NCBI GenBank assembly: GCA_021018815.1
Contig: JAITYX010000030.1
Span: 3,177,001 to 3,241,000 of the forward strand
Length of the DNA stretch: 64,000 bases
Direction of reading: 5' to 3'
Source: Talinum fruticosum
Lineage: Eukaryota; Streptophyta; Magnoliopsida; Caryophyllales; Talinaceae
Positions 22,369 to 36,000 of the stretch are shown here, piece after piece (the stretch's first letter is position 1; each line of letters opens with the position of its first letter). Below the pieces are notes generated by a model. That model was not told where the DNA came from. It worked only from the letters and a program-made list of their open reading frames with translations, and ran no database searches. The translations under genes and the position numbers were made by a program.

Positions 22369-22433
<65 letters not shown>
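22369..22433. repeat. (TA)n microsatellite, about 64 bases
   Basis: Uninterrupted TA dinucleotides. Such runs are polymorphic and can extrude cruciforms; the exact length in the assembly is uncertain. Confidence 0.9.
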
Positions 22434-22434
<1 letters not shown>

Positions 22435-24066
22435 TTTTTAGGGTATTGAATCACAGGGTGAAGAGTTTGAATTACCAAAGCCTAATTTGAATGACTCAAA
22501 CTAGGCCAAATTCAAAATGAGAGCTACATCTCATCATAAGAGATCAACACTACAAGGAGACAAAAACCTTATTATAATCACATCCTTTCTTTTATTTTGA
22601 CATACAAAGGTCAAAACGGGTTCAAAATTCAGCAAGACTGTCAATTCCTAGGAGGACTCCACGTTCAAAGTTGAACACAGCCATCTAGCAGACGAATGTC
22701 AATACCGAAACAAACTTCCAAATCCTGTGTATGCGTATATGACTTTTTTTTTTTTTTTTCTTTGGGGGTTTAAAATAACCGCAAATATAGTACAATATAA
22801 TAAGAAAGGAGGAAATCGAACGTAACATCTAATTTATCTAAAATTTCAATTTTAACCACCAGCATATATATGACTTGGCTACAATAAACGTCAAACTCAT
22901 CAGCATCCACTTTTTGGGTTCAAAGTTGGATACAATAAATCTCAAAAATCGTCCACATCCACTTTTTGGATTCAAAGTGGCTCTACTCGAGTTTCTGAGT
23001 GCAAGACACCCCCAGTCCCCACCAAACTAAGTCCCCTTCCCTAAGGATGGCAATTGAACCCGAACTCTTACACCCATGGGTCGGATATCGTCACACATTA
23101 ATAAAATAGATGGACTCAATGTATACATATAGTTGTGAGTTACTCCACCTATTGTCAGCTGATTTGGTTCTAAGTCTTTTTCTTTTGATACTAGGTCGAT
23201 CCTATGTCTTAGACAGAAAGCAATGCTTTACTCCTCACTTTTCCTAAAAAAATGGGAAAGGCACTTCCTGCGAAAGCTAGAGTTCCCGCCCCCTATATAT
23301 TATTAAAGGTCACGCTTTCTTTTTTGGCTCCTGGGGTTCGAACTAGTCATTAATGGTCCGGATCATAGGTTCAAAGCGGAGAATTCTTGGAGTGAGACTT
23401 TCTTTTTAAATTTTTTTTATAGTCATTCATTTCTGCATGACTCGATTTGTGAAGAACCAAGACTCCCTTTGAGCACTTGAAATTTCGGTTACTATGAAAA
23501 ATGTTACAAAATCAATGTGGGCAGAGGGACTAGCATCTTGTTAGGAAATAACATCATATTATTGCAAAACTGTATACACATTCAATATCACAGCATCCAA
23601 AAACATTCAACATGATATTATTCAGAGCACAAAACAAATAATAAATAGAATTGTAACTAAATACAAACTAACACCGAGTCCATAGTGTGTTCGATGATGG
23701 CCTATACAAAAGCTGTTGATGAGTCTAGATGAAGCCTCACAGCATCAAAGTTCACATCTATCCCTCTTATCGCCAAATAAATCAAGAAAAGAATTGTGCT
23801 ATCATCGTCATCGTCATCCTCTTCTTCCTTCCATAAGGAGGCTGGGAACTTATGAAAACTAAACCTCTGTAACATACTAGCTTTTTAATTCTTTAGAATG
23901 CGTCCACATCAATACCAGGAGCTATATTGCTATTTGCTCTTTTAACTCAAGATAATTAAGCATTAATTTGAGTCATGATCAACAAACTGAGGGTGGTCTG
24001 CAAGCTCAATAGCAATTACCTGAATGTACACTATATTCTCACTGTACAAGAAACTAGGCTGCATCC
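22434..24066. other. Intergenic and 3' flank of the kinase gene
   Basis: A 51-base tandem duplication lies at 22879-22980 (shared core ATCCACTTTTTGG, then TTCAAAGT). From about 23600 to 24066 the sequence probably is the 3' untranslated region and terminator of the kinase on the minus strand. It includes a CATCGTCATCGTCATCCTC-like triplet run at 23805-23823. No gene is supported. Confidence 0.4.
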
Positions 24067-27000
24067 TTAGGTAACCACTTCGACCCTCTCGTCATCTTCT
24101 TCCTGATTGGGCATAGCACCCAGCTGCTGTTGTAACTGAAAATGCGGTGGGATAAAGCATGATGTCAACATTAATACACGGAAAAATTTAGATTATAACA
24201 GAAGTAGTAACACCTGGAGTGAATCCTGCCAAAGCAAAGCCTAGGGAGATCTAGATGGGTGTTTGCCAAACAGCTAACTAACAGACTCTTTGCATTATTA
24301 GTTGTTAATTATTTAGCTATTTGTATTAGTTGTTTCTAATAAAGGGTTTGGTAAACTAGTTGTTTCTAAAACAGGTGTGAAAGAAGCTAATCTCAAAAAG
24401 CTAGCAGTTCCAGCTTTCTGGACCAAAAAGTTAATTCAAAAGGTTATTTCATCAAACCCCCACATTAGTTGTTTGACGTTGCCCCAAAAACTTATTTTTG
24501 GCAAGCAGCTCTTCCAAAACCTCTTGACTGAGAACCCCCATAAACAACCTCGCCCTTATAATCAGAGGCGCTGTTTCCTATGAGGAAAACTAAGATTATG
24601 AATCAATAATTCTTGAATAAGATGATCACATGGCCTACTTCCAAGTGACCACATCTGTTTTTGTCAGGCCAGTCCCGCCTATTCATATTTCAAGTAAAGC
24701 CTCACAACTGCCTTAGATGAAAGGGTCTCACCCAAGACAAGCTCATAATAAGTTGGGGCCCACCAGAAAGCCTGCTGTTTAGAAGAGAACTTACAAGCAG
24801 ATATTTTTGTTTCTCCGTGTTCAACTCTTCAGTCAAACTAATCATCCTGAAAACAAGTCTTAACATAAGAAAAAGGCAACAAAATTCTTCTTTTCTTTAA
24901 AAAGGGAAAGCCACAGCACATATTATCATTGCAATTAGCATCAATTAACAGCACATCTGACAAAAAAGATAACCAACCTAGCTTGAAGCTCTGAAATCTT
25001 GGCAAGAAGTAACCGCTCCCTTTCAGAAGCCAATGCCTCGACCTGAGCAGATTATGAGAGCACATGACAGCCATTAGAGCAAGCCAAATTTTACCAATAG
25101 CAACTAAGAGGTGTCAAAAAGCCTCTTAAGTCAATGCACATCTAAGAGTTCAATTACAAAGAATAAAAGCACATTCAACATAGTCTTCCAGTCATGGATG
25201 CCTTTCTTAATATGCAAGTTTGCAAAAATCTCAGCAAGTCAACACCAATGCACAACACATGCCTTTACAAGTCTTGGAAGTAAGATTGTATCGAGAATGA
25301 AGCATTCAATGGCCACTTGTTCACATGAACTACTATCAAAGTGCAACATTGTGGCCCAGCGGTTAATGTGACAGCAATAATAAAAGCAAAAAGAAGATAC
25401 CACATATGACCAAATAACACAAGCCATTGCAAATCAATATGAATGTGAATTATATAAATCATAAAAGTTCGAGTTTGCCCAGTAGAAGCATATAATAGAG
25501 CTAATATACGATGCATGTAACACTACATAGATCTCAGAACTCACACTCCCATTCTCTGGACTTCGAGGCAGTGGAACAGGCTGAAGCTTTCCATTTTGAG
25601 AGCCTATATAAAACAAGGAGAAAAGAATAACATGACTTTGCTCCCCAGCTAACCCAAAATTAAAAGGGAAAGGCATTTGCACATAATATCCACTCACCAT
25701 CAACAACCTCAGAAGATTGCAAGGTATTTAGCAAACTCATTATGAGATCCTGACAAATGAGAAAGAACAAATGAGTGCTACCCCTTTTTCAATTTCCATA
25801 CAATAAACAAAAAAAAAAAAACAAGACCACTCCCCATGGGAATACAACAAATGAACAGAACGACAGCTAATACTGACCTGTTGGATTGCAGTTTGCTGAA
25901 AGAGATTTTGAAGGTGAGGCAAGAGAAGTGAGGAAGAGGCGTTAGCATTACAGATGTCTTTGCTTGGTTGATTGGCAGCCTGCCAACATTTTGATTGGAC
26001 ATAAGAAGAAAATCAGAACCAATATGACAAATTAGAAACAACACTCCTTGATCACCTAATAATGCTGTGTATTTTCTCCCCTTTCTTTTGTGGGGCCCTG
26101 GGAGCATTTGGGGTCGGGAGAAACAGCAAAGATAACATTTGTATGACATTAGCAAGGAAAGAATCCAGAGTGGAACTGGAGCAGCAAAGAACCACAGCAG
26201 ACCCACAAAGCACAACAACAAGAACACTGCCACCTATTGTGAGTCCTGCCTAACCAAGGTTTGGTGAGATCTAGAAGTAGGCAACTTTGCCGCTATAAGC
26301 ATAAGTCAGTTAATAGTAGTACACAAAAGGTAACAAAGACGATTTTACATGAAAAATAATGACATGCAATAGGTCAAATTGACAAAGAACACATGCAACA
26401 GGTCAAATTAACACAAAAGGTAATGAAGATGATTTACAACAGTTAATTAGTGGATATTATTGCTGATAGAATTAAGGCCAGGATTGTTTTTGCACACATA
26501 GCTGTAGTTATGCCTACAGTTGTTCTTTAATAATTGTCCTAACAATTTCCAAATAATTGTCGCCGAAAGCTCCTCGATCGTTTTCTAATCCTATCAAGCA
26601 GTTCACGCTTCAACATGTTTTTTAAAGGAAAAATAGTAATGTAGTCATAATGATAAGAAAAACTACAGGCAGGATCTTGAATAAGCATCCTACAAAGAGG
26701 CTAACTACAACAACCTGAAGGGAGCGAGGCTATCCCCCAAAAAATAATAATTACATCAGACATAGAGGAACTGGAACATAAAAACTTCCTCAAAAGAATA
26801 AACCCTTGAGCTACTTGGCTTTTAAGCACTCAAGTGGGATTTCAAACCCCATCGAAAACTCTCCTATTTCTCTCCATCCATATCAATCAAAAGATAGCAT
26901 TCTTGATGACTTGGAAAACTTTATATTTAACCATTCTTCCAAGGAAACCTTCCCAAGGAAGTAAATTGATGACTCAGGGAACTAGGCACCACCCAAGGCC

Positions 27001-30000
27001 TAAACAGCTCCAAGCTAACTCCCAAAGAATACATGGTTCAACATTTATATAATATTAACTGATCTTCTTAATTATCCTGGGACGGCAGGCAACAGAATAA
27101 AAATAAAAAGAAAGTATGCACCAAATAGCAATATGAAGATATGACAAGCACCGTTTGCTTTGGTTCCGACATCCAATCACCAACACTAGCTGATTTCCTG
27201 AGAGGTGAGCCCTGGAATTAAAAGAAAGAAGTCAGGTCGGTGCCACCTGAGGGAGAGAAAGTTTGTCATATAACACCTCTAAGTTACCTGTGAAGATCTC
27301 CGCGCTGAACAGGATGGCGCATCCTAGCAAATGTTATCATGTCAGTGGCAAATAGAATACATCAGATATCATTTGTCTTTATGGACACTTACCTTAACAA
27401 GATCCACATTTTGGGATGTCACAGAGAAGCGACCCTTTATTTGAACAAGATTAGCCTTAGACTTATCTTCCAAAGAATCTCTGTATCCTACAACACGAAA
27501 AGTTTAGGGTTACTCACCGATGGCACTGACCACAGAGTAATGATGATAATACAGTATATATGCCAACAGCACACATCCCAAACAAAAAAAAAAAGCGCAT
27601 GACGAAAATAGATTTATCATCACCTGCCGAGGATTTGATAGGTGCTGACAAACTATTGGCTGAAGCTCGTGTCGGTAACATCAGTGGACCACTAAAGCTT
27701 GGTGCCCTACGTACATTGTTTTTCTCCAGTGGTGGTTGATTTTCATTCTCAGATCTATTGATGAAAATCCAACATGCTCAGAAAACAAAACTAGTATGAA
27801 GTTGTATAAAAAGCCATCATGTTAAATTTGAATTTTGCAGATCATGCAGAGATTCATGCAGCATACAGGCAGGGTTACATAGAAACAGACTAGAGTAACA
27901 GACTATGTATATGTTTCAATGAACTAAACATTCCATCTTAGCTGTCAGAGCAGATTTTGGCCTAGTCAACAAGGATTTAAACACCCCATGTCCAAAATTC
28001 ACCCCTATTCTAATGGTCTGTAAGTGTCCAATTGATAAAATAAATAAATAAATAAATAAATAACCTATTGTGACAGCAGCAACAAGTTGTTTGTGCAGAA
28101 TAAAAGAAACACAACAAGACTACTTTGCATCAAATGACACTTGGATAAAGTGCATGCATTTTAGACATGCTGCTCAGATTTTGGTCAAGTAGTTAAGGCT
28201 AAGGCATTGGATATTAAAGGTCTCATGTTCAACGAATCGGCAATGACCTCCAAAATATGTAAAAGCTGTTCCTTCAGAAGGAAAGGAAGCAGATACAATT
28301 TGCATTCAGTGATGGATTCATTTTTTTTTTTTTTTAAATGGACGTGCAACATGAACTAGAATTAAAAATTGCACATTGCAGGGAGCAAACAGCCAGTAGG
28401 TTGCCTATGAACCTAGAGAACCTAAACCTTCCCAGGTCCTATTTCTCAAGCATTGTCAGGAATTGTGGACCTTTTTTTGCCTCATCTTTTCATCATATTT
28501 ATGGTTTAATCACTAATCAAGATGAGAATGAGATATCTTATCTGAAAAACAACACACAAACCCAGTGGCAAATTAAGCTTAATGAAGGTGTTTAATGCCA
28601 GATTGGTTGCTTATGCTGCATCAAGCATAATTAAGCTCCACTCAGCGATGCCTATACATCTTCTTTTATCTACCTCCTCCCAAATTCCAGTAAACAATGA
28701 AAATTGACCCTTCTTCCTTCTTCCTTCTCTTATTTTGGGCAATGCATTAATTTTTATTCACATAAACAGCAAGGCATCCCCAGTGAAGTAGAAACAACCT
28801 TTCAGGCACACGGCCCCTTTCCATGGATGTCTGTCCGAGCACAATTCCAGGCATGAGAGGCCCGCTCTGGCTTTGACGACCTCTAACTGGCTGAGACTTA
28901 GACTTCACTATCCCTGAATCCCTTCCAGAAGCAGATCCAGCCATCTCAGAAACCTGCACATCTCTTTCTAGAACATTTTTCACTGGGCTGCGAGAATCAG
29001 ATAATTCACTTCTACCAACTTCAGCTTTATTGTTGACAACATCATTTGCCATTGGTACGACCTCATCATATTGCATTTGTTCTCTGCAATAAGGTAACAT
29101 CAGCAACATGAACTTATCCACCTAAAAACAACCTTTTCACGCCAAGTTATTGCAAGTACCACACTTGGTTGATGAGAATGAATTGATGAATTAATGGTAG
29201 TAATGAAAAAATATGCAAGAAAATATGGAGCCTTGGTATCAAGAATCATGTCAAATCAATAGCATGTCTCGATGAAAAAGATTCCATTCCGATTTCTTTA
29301 TCATTTACAAAGTAAGGGGTAGCATGTTGATAGGGATCGTTATACTCTGAATGAGTAAAGAAAAACAAGTGTCTGCTAAGGCAGATCCATCACTTCCAAT
29401 ACTAAATTCTTTTTAAAAATGTTTGCCTCATTCAAGATGTTCCAGGTTAATTTTTCACAAATGCCACATAAATTATTGCTATATAAGGCCTAAAGGGGTG
29501 TGGGGAAATAGTTCTATTTCTCACACCATTGCACGTACAATCCAAATAAACATCAAATTTCCATTTCCCACTTATACCAACAGTTGCCTAACTTACATTT
29601 ATAATGATTTTTTGGATCAAGATTTCTAATAAGGTCCAAATATGGATTATAAGAAATCATAGAATTGTAGAGAGACCTGATTCCATATCGGGTGTTAGCA
29701 ATCAAAATAAAGGTACACAACCTAAAGCTTGCAGTGTCATGATTGACTGTATGCCAAAGAACAAACAACCACAAAAGTTATTGCTTTGATTTATTACATG
29801 CATGTAGCTATTGACAAATAAATGGTTACTCCATCTTTTCCTCAATTCTTATGGCAGGATTGTGTGAGTTAAATCACAGATTCCAATTATGAGACTGCAT
29901 CTATAAAAAACAACAAGAGCTCGAATAACCAAAATGTTTTTGACTTTGAAAGCACTAAAACTCTCTCTCATGATGGATATCCATATTTTCCTTCAATGGT

Positions 30001-33000
30001 TTGCTTCCTAATAACTCAATCTATGAAGCATTACCTGTGGACAAAATACTTTCCTGAAGTAGACCCAGATTCTGATGCATCCTGCCAAGAAATACAGAAA
30101 TAACACAAGGATAAGAATCACGATGTTGTCATAGTTGGCACAAACATATGAATCACAATCTGAGTATAAAATAAATTGCATTAGATGTTAACCACCTTAC
30201 TGCTAGCAGCAGATCTTACACTTTCATCTCCTTCCCTTATATCAGGCAAATCATCATCATCCTGCACCTACGAGGACATAATAGTTTTGGGTTAAGCATG
30301 AAAAAAAGCTCCAGCTAAGAAATGACAGCTCTAAAAGGTCACAGTCGAATGGGCCGTACAACTCAGATCTCACCATAACTTGGATAAAGGTCTGTCAAGA
30401 TTAAGAGTAGATCCATCATTTCAGATAACATGGCTAGGCTTCCTTTTTACAGTTCTTGGCATAGAAGATAACTGTGACAATTCAACCCATACTGACAATA
30501 GGACATAACAGACTAAATATTAACTCACCAGTGATGCTTGCGCTTTCAGATCCTCAATATCAAAGTTCCAGGCACTGACCCCTCGCTTGTACTCACTCTG
30601 AAACAAGCAGAATTCATGGTTAACAAAGCCACTAATGGAACAAACATAATTTTGAAGTCAAAACATGTATTTTTTCTTTCAACTAAGGCAGACTGATGTA
30701 GAACGACGCTCTTAGAGCAATTCCTACAAAGGGATAAATGTAGGACGCTCTGAGAGCAATTCCTAGGGAAGGGGTGGCTTACACAGAACCAATCAATCTC
30801 AAACAGAGAAACTCAAAACTCAATATCAATTCTTATTCATAGTCTGAATTCTCCAATTACATAAAAAGGTTTATATAGTTAAGAGATTAACTAATTTTAG
30901 GAAACCTAAACATAGGATATAAAATATAAATGGATATAAATATATAACCTAATATTATCCTAATGGCCTAGGAAACTAAATCTTGATAAAATACTAGTAA
31001 ATATCTTTCTTTCACCTACCTTAACATATGTCAATAATAAACCTACGAAAATAACAAAATATATTTCACATCTACTAATATAGAGATATATCCATATCTC
31101 TCCTTTATTCTTATCTTGCATCATTCTCCCCGGTTGCAAAAAACTCGACCTCGAGTTTTGAAATGAACTAAAATTGGGGACGAAGAAGATAGAATTGATT
31201 CAACTTCATGATAGATGTTCTGAAATTCAATCCTTAAAATATACTCCCATGCTAGTAACCTTATGAAAATTGGATGAAGTTCAATTTTCACTAAGAAGTC
31301 TTTAGGAATAAAGAAGTCCACATGTTCAACAACTCCTTGTGTCAAACTACTATCTTCTGGCAACAGTTCCAAAACAGTCTCTACTTGCATTCTTTTTCAA
31401 CTGGTTGCACATCCACTTTAACGACTTTCCTTGAAAAAGCTTCATCGTCAATATCTAGAGTTGCTTCTTCCTTTTTAATTGCCTTGTCCAAAAATAAGAG
31501 TCAACTTGAGGAACATCAATGTTTGAAACATTGACATTGTCGTCTGCAATTTGTTTCTTTGTCATTCGGAAATCTTCGTTGCTAGACTCCTCAAAGGTGT
31601 CCTTATCATCCTCAATGAAGGCTCGCCTATAATCTGTACCATCGTACATTGGATGTTCAACTAAATAATAAGGTTCCCTAGGAAACCTGGAAGCTGAATC
31701 TACATAATCATTCGTGGGAATTCGCCAAGGTATCAAAGGAGCTCTAGGAGGTTTATAGTTGAACATATATCTAGGAATGCAGGGTCTGCAACCACATATA
31801 AGCCCACTAGCAAAATAGAGATCCAATTCACAGCAACAATTTGACGCCCTTGGAGCTTGCAAAAGCATATACAAAATCTTCATGGGAATAAAAATTCACT
31901 TGAGCATGAAAATCACCCATTGTTCGAAACATAATGTTTTCCACATCCCCGTAAGGAGAGAAAACACAGTACAAAACATTCTTTGTAAGAGGAAATTCTT
32001 TATCAAGAATGATAATGCATAAAGCTCGGTGATGTTTTTCACACCAATCCAGCAGCTTTAAGCAATGGAAAAACTACCAAACAGCCTATAAGCAGCAGGA
32101 AAATCAACGTGGGCAGTACATCTGGATTTTTTTGTGGCAGGTTTTTTTTTTTTTTGAAAAATCTAAAAATCTGGAAATCTAAAAATCTGAGAGCAATTCC
32201 TACAAAGGGATAAATGTAGGACGCTCTGAAAGCAATTCCTACGGGAAGGGACGGCTCACACAGAACCAATCAATCTCACAAAGAGAAACTCAAAACTCAA
32301 AATCAATTCTTTTTCATAATCTGAATTCTCCAATTACATAAAGGTTTATATAGTTAAGAGATTAACTAATTTTAGGAAACCTAAACATAAGATATAAAAT
32401 ATAAAAGGATATAAATATATAACCTAATATTATCCTAATGGACTAGGAAACTAAATCTTGATAAAATACTAGTAAATATCTTTACTTTACCTATCTTAAA
32501 ATATGTCAATAATAAACCTACAAAAACAACAAAATATATTTCACATCTGCTAATATAGAGATATATCCATATCTCTCCTTTATTCTTATCTTGCATCAGC
32601 TCTACAGTGATTTGGATAATATGATTTCAAATGGACACCACAATCAAAGTTCATGCAACAGGTATTCTATTAACAACACCGATGCAAGAAAGGTACTAAG
32701 AACCATACCTGCGATATAGCCTCTTGCTCAGCAGAAGGCATTCTCTTGAGAGCAAGCTGAGCAGCATCTTTTGCCTGCAATATTCAACAGCAGATGATAA
32801 ACTGTCAAACCATGCCAAAAAAAAAACATAAAACACTAGGTCATGTTAGTTGACCTGTAGGTCTTTCACTCGATCCCATAGAGGTGGCAAGTCTTCGAAT
32901 AATTTCTTCAGTGAAAGCTCGGGAGGTTTGGCATGTTTGAAAAATGAATGTTTGAGTAACTTCTCAGCAGTAGGCCGCTTTGCAGGATCTTTCACCAGAC

Positions 33001-36000
33001 ACATTGCAACCAGTTCTTTAAAAGACTGATATCAGCTAGAAACACTCCAATTAGAGGATTGTTGCACAGGAAATTAAATGCAAAACTGGGTGGTGATAAC
33101 ACAGCACAGTAACAAATTACTTCCCAAAGATGAAAATAAATCAATAGAACTGTTTAGAGCATAATATGTTCCACCACCATGTGTCCTCACACTCATAAGA
33201 GTATATGTCATAACTACGTCAACTTTAACGGCTGTTTGGTATATTGGAATGTACACCACCCCCCCAAAAAAACAAAAGGCAAAGGGAGGAGGAAGGTTGA
33301 CCTGGTAGCAGTTGTAATAGTTTGTAAGGAATGGAAAAAATTGTATTCAGTTAACTCGGTTCCTGGTTATGAACCAGGATCGGACTTTACCCCCTCCCTC
33401 AATCCAAAGTCCTACATGTCAAATAAGTCATAAAGGACATCTAATTGGCCTACACAAAGGACATTCCAAACAAGCAAATTTGAAGAAAAATAAAAGAACA
33501 CTGCACCTTTTTTTCTCACTTTTGAACCCCAACAGCAACCTTCTAACAGTTAGATATATTTTTTGAAGCTTATCGCAACACATACCTTTGAGAACTTTTT
33601 GTCGCGGTCATAATCAAGTCCTGGAGGGGCATTTTGTATTGTCATAAGAAGAACCTACAGACAGGATGAAATTAAAAAGGCAGGTACAACATTAGATTTC
33701 ATTATTTTGATAAGCTTGTAAAACACAAATCTTAGTACCTTCATTGGAGGGTATTTTGAAAAGGGTGCATGACCATGAGCCAACTCCAGTGCAGTTATTC
33801 CAAATGACCAAATGTCAGCCCTACCACCCCCCCAAAAAAAAAGGGGAAAAAGTCAGAAACATAGTATATACAAGAACTACATATTTCTTTTTGGACATAT
33901 ACCCACATATGCAGCAACATCAATGACAGTCACAGACAAATTATTAAGGGTGAAAAGCAAGTATACAACAGGATTGTAATGGCAAATGGAGTTCTCATTG
34001 AGGTAACTCATTAACTCAATGTACTGAGAAATTTCATTTACAGTTCTCTAATGTTGAACTTCCCTAATATAATGTGCCCTGTCTCTCGAACGTTTCATGA
34101 TATGCAGCTTAAGAATAGTTACTAGGAACGCCTCCCCAAACGCGGATTGCTACTTAAGTCCTATTCTTTTCAGCTTTAGCTTACAAATTTCTACAAACAA
34201 CCTTCAGGTCCTTATAGTTAAAAAGAACACTTATTGCACAAATTTAGTCTAAGGCTTTGGCACGATTGTTCCAAGAATCCAGATTACAGGAATGTGGACC
34301 GCTCCCGTAACTACTAAAGATTGTCAAAAAGTTAACACAACTGAATATCACTGGTGTATCAAAACAGTTTGTTTTATAGACAGATTGGAGCCACATCATA
34401 TTTTAATGGCTCCACCAAGCAGAGAAGCCAGTTAATGTGCCTTGGCAATGGATAACACATATTCAAGGAGAGCTCAGCTGGATATTTTGATTGCAATAGA
34501 AGGCCCTCAAAATTGGAGGTCCACTTCATCAACATAATTGAAGTTTGTAAGAGCAAAGTAGACATACTTGAAGTCATATCCACTGTTTGGCTGCAACACT
34601 TCTGGTGCCATCCTGAAAATTTAACATCCATAAAAGCATTTGTATAAGGGTATACATGAAATAAAGCCAACGACACCAAAAGAAAAAAGTTAGAGGCCGG
34701 AAGGTACATCCTAACTATAACAAGCAATATAAAGACAGAAGCAGAAAACTAGGCTCACCAGCACGGAGTCCCCACAAATGTATTTCTCGAACGCTGCCTA
34801 TCACCACTGTCAAACATGCAAGCAGACACACCAAAATCAGCAAGCTTCACCTGCCCGTTAGTATCAAGTAAGATATTTCCTGCCTGCAAGAGAATATAGT
34901 GAAGCATCAGTCATGCTATAAAAAAATTTGACATTGATTATATACTGATTTCTGCAGCATAAAAAATAAGGGTAACCTTAACATCACGATGTATATGTCC
35001 ATGCCGATGGAGATACTCCAAAGCCTTTAGAGTTTCTTTAAGGATAGAGCAAATGACCGGCTCCTCAAAACCATCAGGATAAGCTATCTTCATTAAGTGT
35101 AAACATGAACCTTCAGCCATGAATGGCATGACAACCCAAAGGTTTCGGTCCACAACAAATGAGCAATACGCTCTGACCACATTTGGATGATCAATTAAAC
35201 TCATGGTTTGAGCCTCCTCCTTATGTCATCCTGCCAAACAGTGAAATTTTTAGGCAACCAAATAGGATAAATCAAATAACTAGAAAAGCAAATTTCCACC
35301 TGTCAACCACAAGCTAAGCTGAACTCCTGATTATTCGCTTCTAACTCCAACAAGCCCATTTGCATCTCATTTTTTAAGAGCCTTGGGATAGAATCATCAA
35401 CTCTCATAAATCATGTTCGATTCACATTGTTTTTACCTAGAATCACATGCTGGGAACCTTCATGAATGCCAACAGTCTCCCGCCGCCCCTCCTTGTTGGT
35501 AGGTTATGGTTGTATGGGTTCATGCAAAATCCCTTACTCTTCACTCACCACCACTTAGCATAAACCCTTACACGTTGCAGTCATTTTTCCCCTAAGTCTT
35601 TGGTTTCCCATCATAGGACAAAGAAAGGACAAAGAGAGAGGGAATCCTTGACAAAGAAAGGACAAAGAGAGAGGGAATCCTTCCCACACCCATCAGGTGC
35701 ACCACCCACATCAACTCCCCCATGCTTCCCTTTCCCTTTGCTAACCCCCACTCTAAGCAGCCCCCAAAACCATCAGAAAAGCAACAGGGGTTGCTCAGTA
35801 ATCACAATTATGACCGAAGAGTATTTCCTTTTACTGCAGATCAATAACCTAAAAGACCTATAACCACCTTCCTTATCTTGATGAGCGCCTGACCACAGTT
35901 GCCCGAAGCTTCAATGGACATAAATTCATCCCCTTCCCCTCCCCCAGAAAAAAAAACACACAAAGGAAGGGACAATTTGAAGGACTAGTGAATTCCAAAA

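Noticed and set aside
28150..28320. Functional tRNA gene
   Set aside because: tRNA-like A and B boxes are present but no acceptor stem or cloverleaf can be formed; a SINE remnant is a better reading.
32039..32269. Minus-strand frame crossing the 5' LTR edge
   Set aside because: It runs from LTR into internal low-complexity sequence in a different frame from the RRM fragment.
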